DNA of 64,000 bases from Hofstenia miamia (lineage: Eukaryota > Xenacoelomorpha > Acoela). This document shows positions 60,740 to 64,000 of the stretch, in pieces. The stretch covers positions 2,408,216 through 2,472,215 of the forward strand of contig SCFE01000002.1 of assembly GCA_004352715.1 (NCBI GenBank), read 5' to 3'. Numbering within the stretch: position 1 is the first letter of the stretch; the number at the start of each line of letters is the position of its first letter. The notes beneath the pieces were generated by a model. The model was not told where the DNA came from. It did not search any database and worked only from the letters and a program-made list of their open reading frames with translations. The translations under genes were made by a program, and so were the position numbers.

Positions 60740-61205
60740 TAAACAATGTACTTCTAGCATCTCCTATAAGTTCCTCTGCTAGGTGATCTTCCTATTGCAA
60801 GTTAGAAAATTGTGCGTATTTTATTAATAACTTTCTTCTTAATACTATCCCAGTCTTTGCTGTTTATGAGAGAAAATAGTTCTTCTTGACTTGTTGATCT
60901 TTTTGTAAAGTGTTTCTTAAAGCTTATGATATAAACACCATTCTTTAATAGGTGTCAATCTCAATAGTATCACTCAAGCATCTACATCAGATAAGTGAGC
61001 ACTCTCGGTATATTCAGACAGAATAAAAAATTTAAAGACAGTGATTGAGGCGTTGATTACACATATCAAAATATGCTGAATTATCTTAAACTTGTTGCTC
61101 CGTCATGGTATCAGGTTCATTATGCTAAGCTCAGATAATTATTTCCACACTTTTCGTGATTGATCCTCTCAAGTGTCTGCCCAAAAACTATCATTGAGTG
61201 AATCA
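60740..61205. other. AT-rich DNA with no recognised feature
   Basis: Nothing supportable seen on either strand. Confidence 0.45.
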
Positions 61206-61209
61206 TAAA

Positions 61210-61810
61210 AAAGGGGTAATATTTCATTGTCTGAGAAAATATTTACTAGCTTTACTTCAAGTAAGAAAATATTTGGCCCTACACCATCGAAGGTTTTCCT
61301 AACGTTCTTAATCTCAAAATTTTGTTTGCATGCGCTTAAATATCAGTTTCAGCAAATAAATATCGACATATGTTAGTTGCTCAATTGAGCATTGATTTTA
61401 TCAATGTAATTATTTAACTAGTCAATATTTTTATCTTTAAAAGTGCTGTTTAACTGCACTGCATATTTTCCAAATAATCGATTCATTTGCGTCTTTTTGG
61501 TGACCCAGTTGCCATCCTGGAAACGACAAGGATTTACTGAGATATAGAGGAATGTCACTTATCTAGCCTTATTTGCAGAGGAAAATCTAATTAAAATAAC
61601 TTTCAATGTCGTTTCTATAAATTCCATTTGTGTGGCAAGCAAAATCCACAATTTTTTACTATCTACGTATTGATTTTCTTGAATATCGCGAGTTCATTTA
61701 ATGATATTGAAACATTAACCCTGTAGCTGCTCTGATAGTTCCATTGGAACTGCTCCACAAGAAGTGTGTCAAAGGTTTTTTCATGATTGGTTATACACTC
61801 TCTCTCCCTC
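61210..61810 (-). repeat. Dispersed repeat, inverted partner of 47620-48150
   Basis: The reverse complement shares gcagttccaatggaactatc, agagcagctacagggttaat, tttgctgaaactgatattta and atgcaaacaaaattttgag with 47620-48150 in the same order. Confidence 0.7.
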
Positions 61811-61814
61811 TGTT

Positions 61815-64000
61815 ATTATTTAATGTGATTTACGAAAATAAACCTTAACATTTTAAAATGAAATTGTACTAACGAAATGTTGCTTTTTATGAAATAAGCA
61901 TTGAATTATCTTTTAAAAATTTTGATGCCAGGAGAAAATAATATTTATTTACTCATTTAGTTCAACATGTAATTTGCATTTTTATTGCGGGAATTTTATT
62001 GTTTAGTTAGAAAGAGGTAAATAGTTAAGATAATTCGATCTGACTCAACAGACAGACGATCAAGAAGTAGAGATCCAAGTGAAGACATATTTTTCACAAA
62101 GTTGTCAACAATTTTTTTTATAAAAGTCGCATATTTTTGTTAAAATATATTCATGATCTAACGAGATACATAATTAATAAATATTTGTCCCGCATTCACA
62201 TATTTTATTCTGATCAACCTATATATATATTATATATATATATATATATAAGTGATTGTTTAATATCAATTAAATATGTACTAATCAAAATACGTAATGC
62301 TAGCAATGATTCTAAGATAATATATCTACGTATCCTCTACACACTCTTTGGCAAATAACTACTGTTAGATTGCTTGAGTTTGCAAATTAAACAAAGGCAT
62401 GCTCAGTAATCATTTGGCAGATGATAAAAAATTTATCAAATGCGTTAGAGCTCTTGATTTTTAAATAAATTTGATTTCTGCTTTGAGTAAGTAGCTTTTT
62501 GACGTTTTGAGTAAATATAGTTTTAGAAAACTCTTAATGAAAAGTTCATGTACATTCATATTTATGCCTGTACAAGTTCACGTGTCCACGTTTATGATTT
62601 TTTGTGTACAAACAGAGGCGCACTCAGAGAAGGGTGGAGTGGGGGAATGTCCCCCCTGCCTCAACAGAGCACAAATGCTTCTATTCCTCATGAAATATGT
62701 GTCTATAACAATCATGGAATATATACATGTATATTAATCATTTGCTCTACTCTATCTGCAGGGGTAAGCAATATTTAATTGATATTGCAATTATCTGAAG
62801 TTGATTAATCTATTATTGAAAACTAGACAATAATTTTTCATTATTTAAGGTTCACTAAGACGTAAGCATTTATAGTTTAAAATCTTGCTGAAACATGTAA
62901 TTAAGTCCCAATTCGAGAAGCATTTTTGTCCTGTTTAGTAAATTTATATAGCATTGGCTGTTGCGAGTGTACTGCACCGTTTGATGACCCAAAACATGTT
63001 TTATGCTTCCACCACCGGATTCACATTTTTGTATATTGAAGGCATAACATTAACCTTATTTCGCACATTGTTATCTTCTGTCAGACACCTGATATTGTAA
63101 TGACAATCCAAAAGAAATTAAACAACAATCATAGTTCTTACATAAGGTATCTAAGGTTGGATGAAATTTGCTCTTAGTGATTACAATTACTGGCAACATT
63201 TACCTTACATTTTTCTAGAACAGTTTCTTCTTATTGCTAACAGAAGTATGAAGCACTCGTAACATTGATTATTATTTCACAACGATGATTTTTCTTTTAA
63301 AAAGCTTTTATGGGTTATCTTTGGTTTTAATACAACACAAAACTTGTTAATTTACTATGATTTTTTATCTATTATTTTCATTCCAATTACTTCCAAAAGC
63401 GAAACTAACAATGAGAAATTTTTGTCATTTTGAATGAAATGTTTATAATATTTTGCTAAAGTGAAAATAATTTGAACACGTTTTCTGTATTTTTTACTTG
63501 TAGTGAAATATGGTGAATTACATAGTAATGCTAATAAAAACAATAGAAAAATAATTCATTAAAGTCAAATGATGGCTTGTTACAAAATGTAACTAAAGGT
63601 ATTTTGTGGCAGCACAGTCTTAATACAGAATGATACTCCGTCCTGTTCTTTCTTCTTTTAATAGGAGTTAAAGTGGGAGATGGACCTGTGGTGGGATGGG
63701 GTTGGACTGACTATTGAAAAATGGACTGGAATTGAAAAAATATACCATTACGCAACAGTTGTAGTGCAGGCCATTCAATTTCTTATACAACGTTTGGAAA
63801 TTGCACATTAGTATGATATAATCTTGAAAAACTCCATTTAGAATTCTCAATTTCAGTGAGCAGATTTTATTAGAAATTTCCGACATACCCAACTTTAGTC
63901 TAGCATACATCAAATTGTAGGAAATTTCTTAACAAGCGTCATAAAAATGTGACGAATTGGAATTAAGTGGGTCGGACATTGTTCAGGCGTGGACCTAAGT
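61815..64000. other. AT-rich DNA, no supported gene
   Basis: Only a possible hAT-like end at 62615-62660 (cagaggcgcactcagagaag followed by gtggggg / gtcccccc) and (TA)n at 62220-62250 stand out. No matching second end was found for the former. Confidence 0.4.

Overview
This is an AT-rich, intron-containing, transposon-laden stretch of nuclear DNA from an invertebrate animal. The evidence is a spliced capicua orthologue, CR1-type non-LTR retrotransposons carrying a 2A-like peptide, Tc1/mariner, piggyBac-like and hAT-like relics, many (TA)n runs, and no operon-like packing. I cannot place it more precisely; a cnidarian, flatworm or mollusc would all fit the composition and transposon content. 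Assembly gaps lie at 24789-24996, 46140-46201, 48941-49064 and 58115-59114 (exactly 1000 N). Isolated single n characters at 7473, 7700, 21362 and 22225 look like contig joins.

Two spliced protein-coding genes can be reconstructed, both on the + strand. The first is capicua (cic), the HMG-box repressor downstream of RTK/ERK signalling. It has twelve exons between 6007 and 15844, all joining in frame: the RRTQS site, the HMG box, an acidic block, Ser/Thr/Pro-rich linkers and the C-terminal C1 motif. Its 5' end is missing. The second, 29517-36015, is a three-exon gene for a 184-residue secreted protein with a bulb-type (B-type) mannose-binding lectin domain and one perfect QxDxNxVxY sugar-binding motif. 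Two weaker candidates sit near 56.7 kb (- strand terminal exon) and 57.2-57.8 kb (+ strand first two exons running towards the 1-kb gap).

The rest is mostly transposon. Introns of cic hold a plant-type mariner/Stowaway-like element (7446-7846), a small MITE (7132-7271), a LINE relic, a TTAA-flanked MITE and a decayed Tc1 copy. Region 17.5-24.7 kb is a nested pile: a CR1-like LINE (about 18250-23700, + strand) lies inside an older - strand retroelement whose two halves flank it. The LINE has an SGNH/esterase-type ORF1 whose stop overlaps the ORF2 start as ATGA, and ORF2 begins with a 2A ribosome-skipping motif (GDVELNPGP) before the endonuclease and reverse transcriptase. Its RT region appears three times, joined at single n characters, which I read as an assembly artefact.

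Region 25-29 kb contains a mariner relic nested in an hAT-like element. Region 36-48 kb contains further LINE relics, palindromic MITEs and GC-rich hAT-like tracts. Region 48.4-50.1 kb is an internally deleted retroelement bounded by (AAT)n. Region 50-64 kb is mostly MITEs, a LINE relic, a dispersed repeat that pairs in inverted orientation with 47.6 kb, and unassigned AT-rich DNA. The observations I rate highest are the 2A plus ATGA layout of the LINE and the plant-type mariner inside an animal capicua intron.
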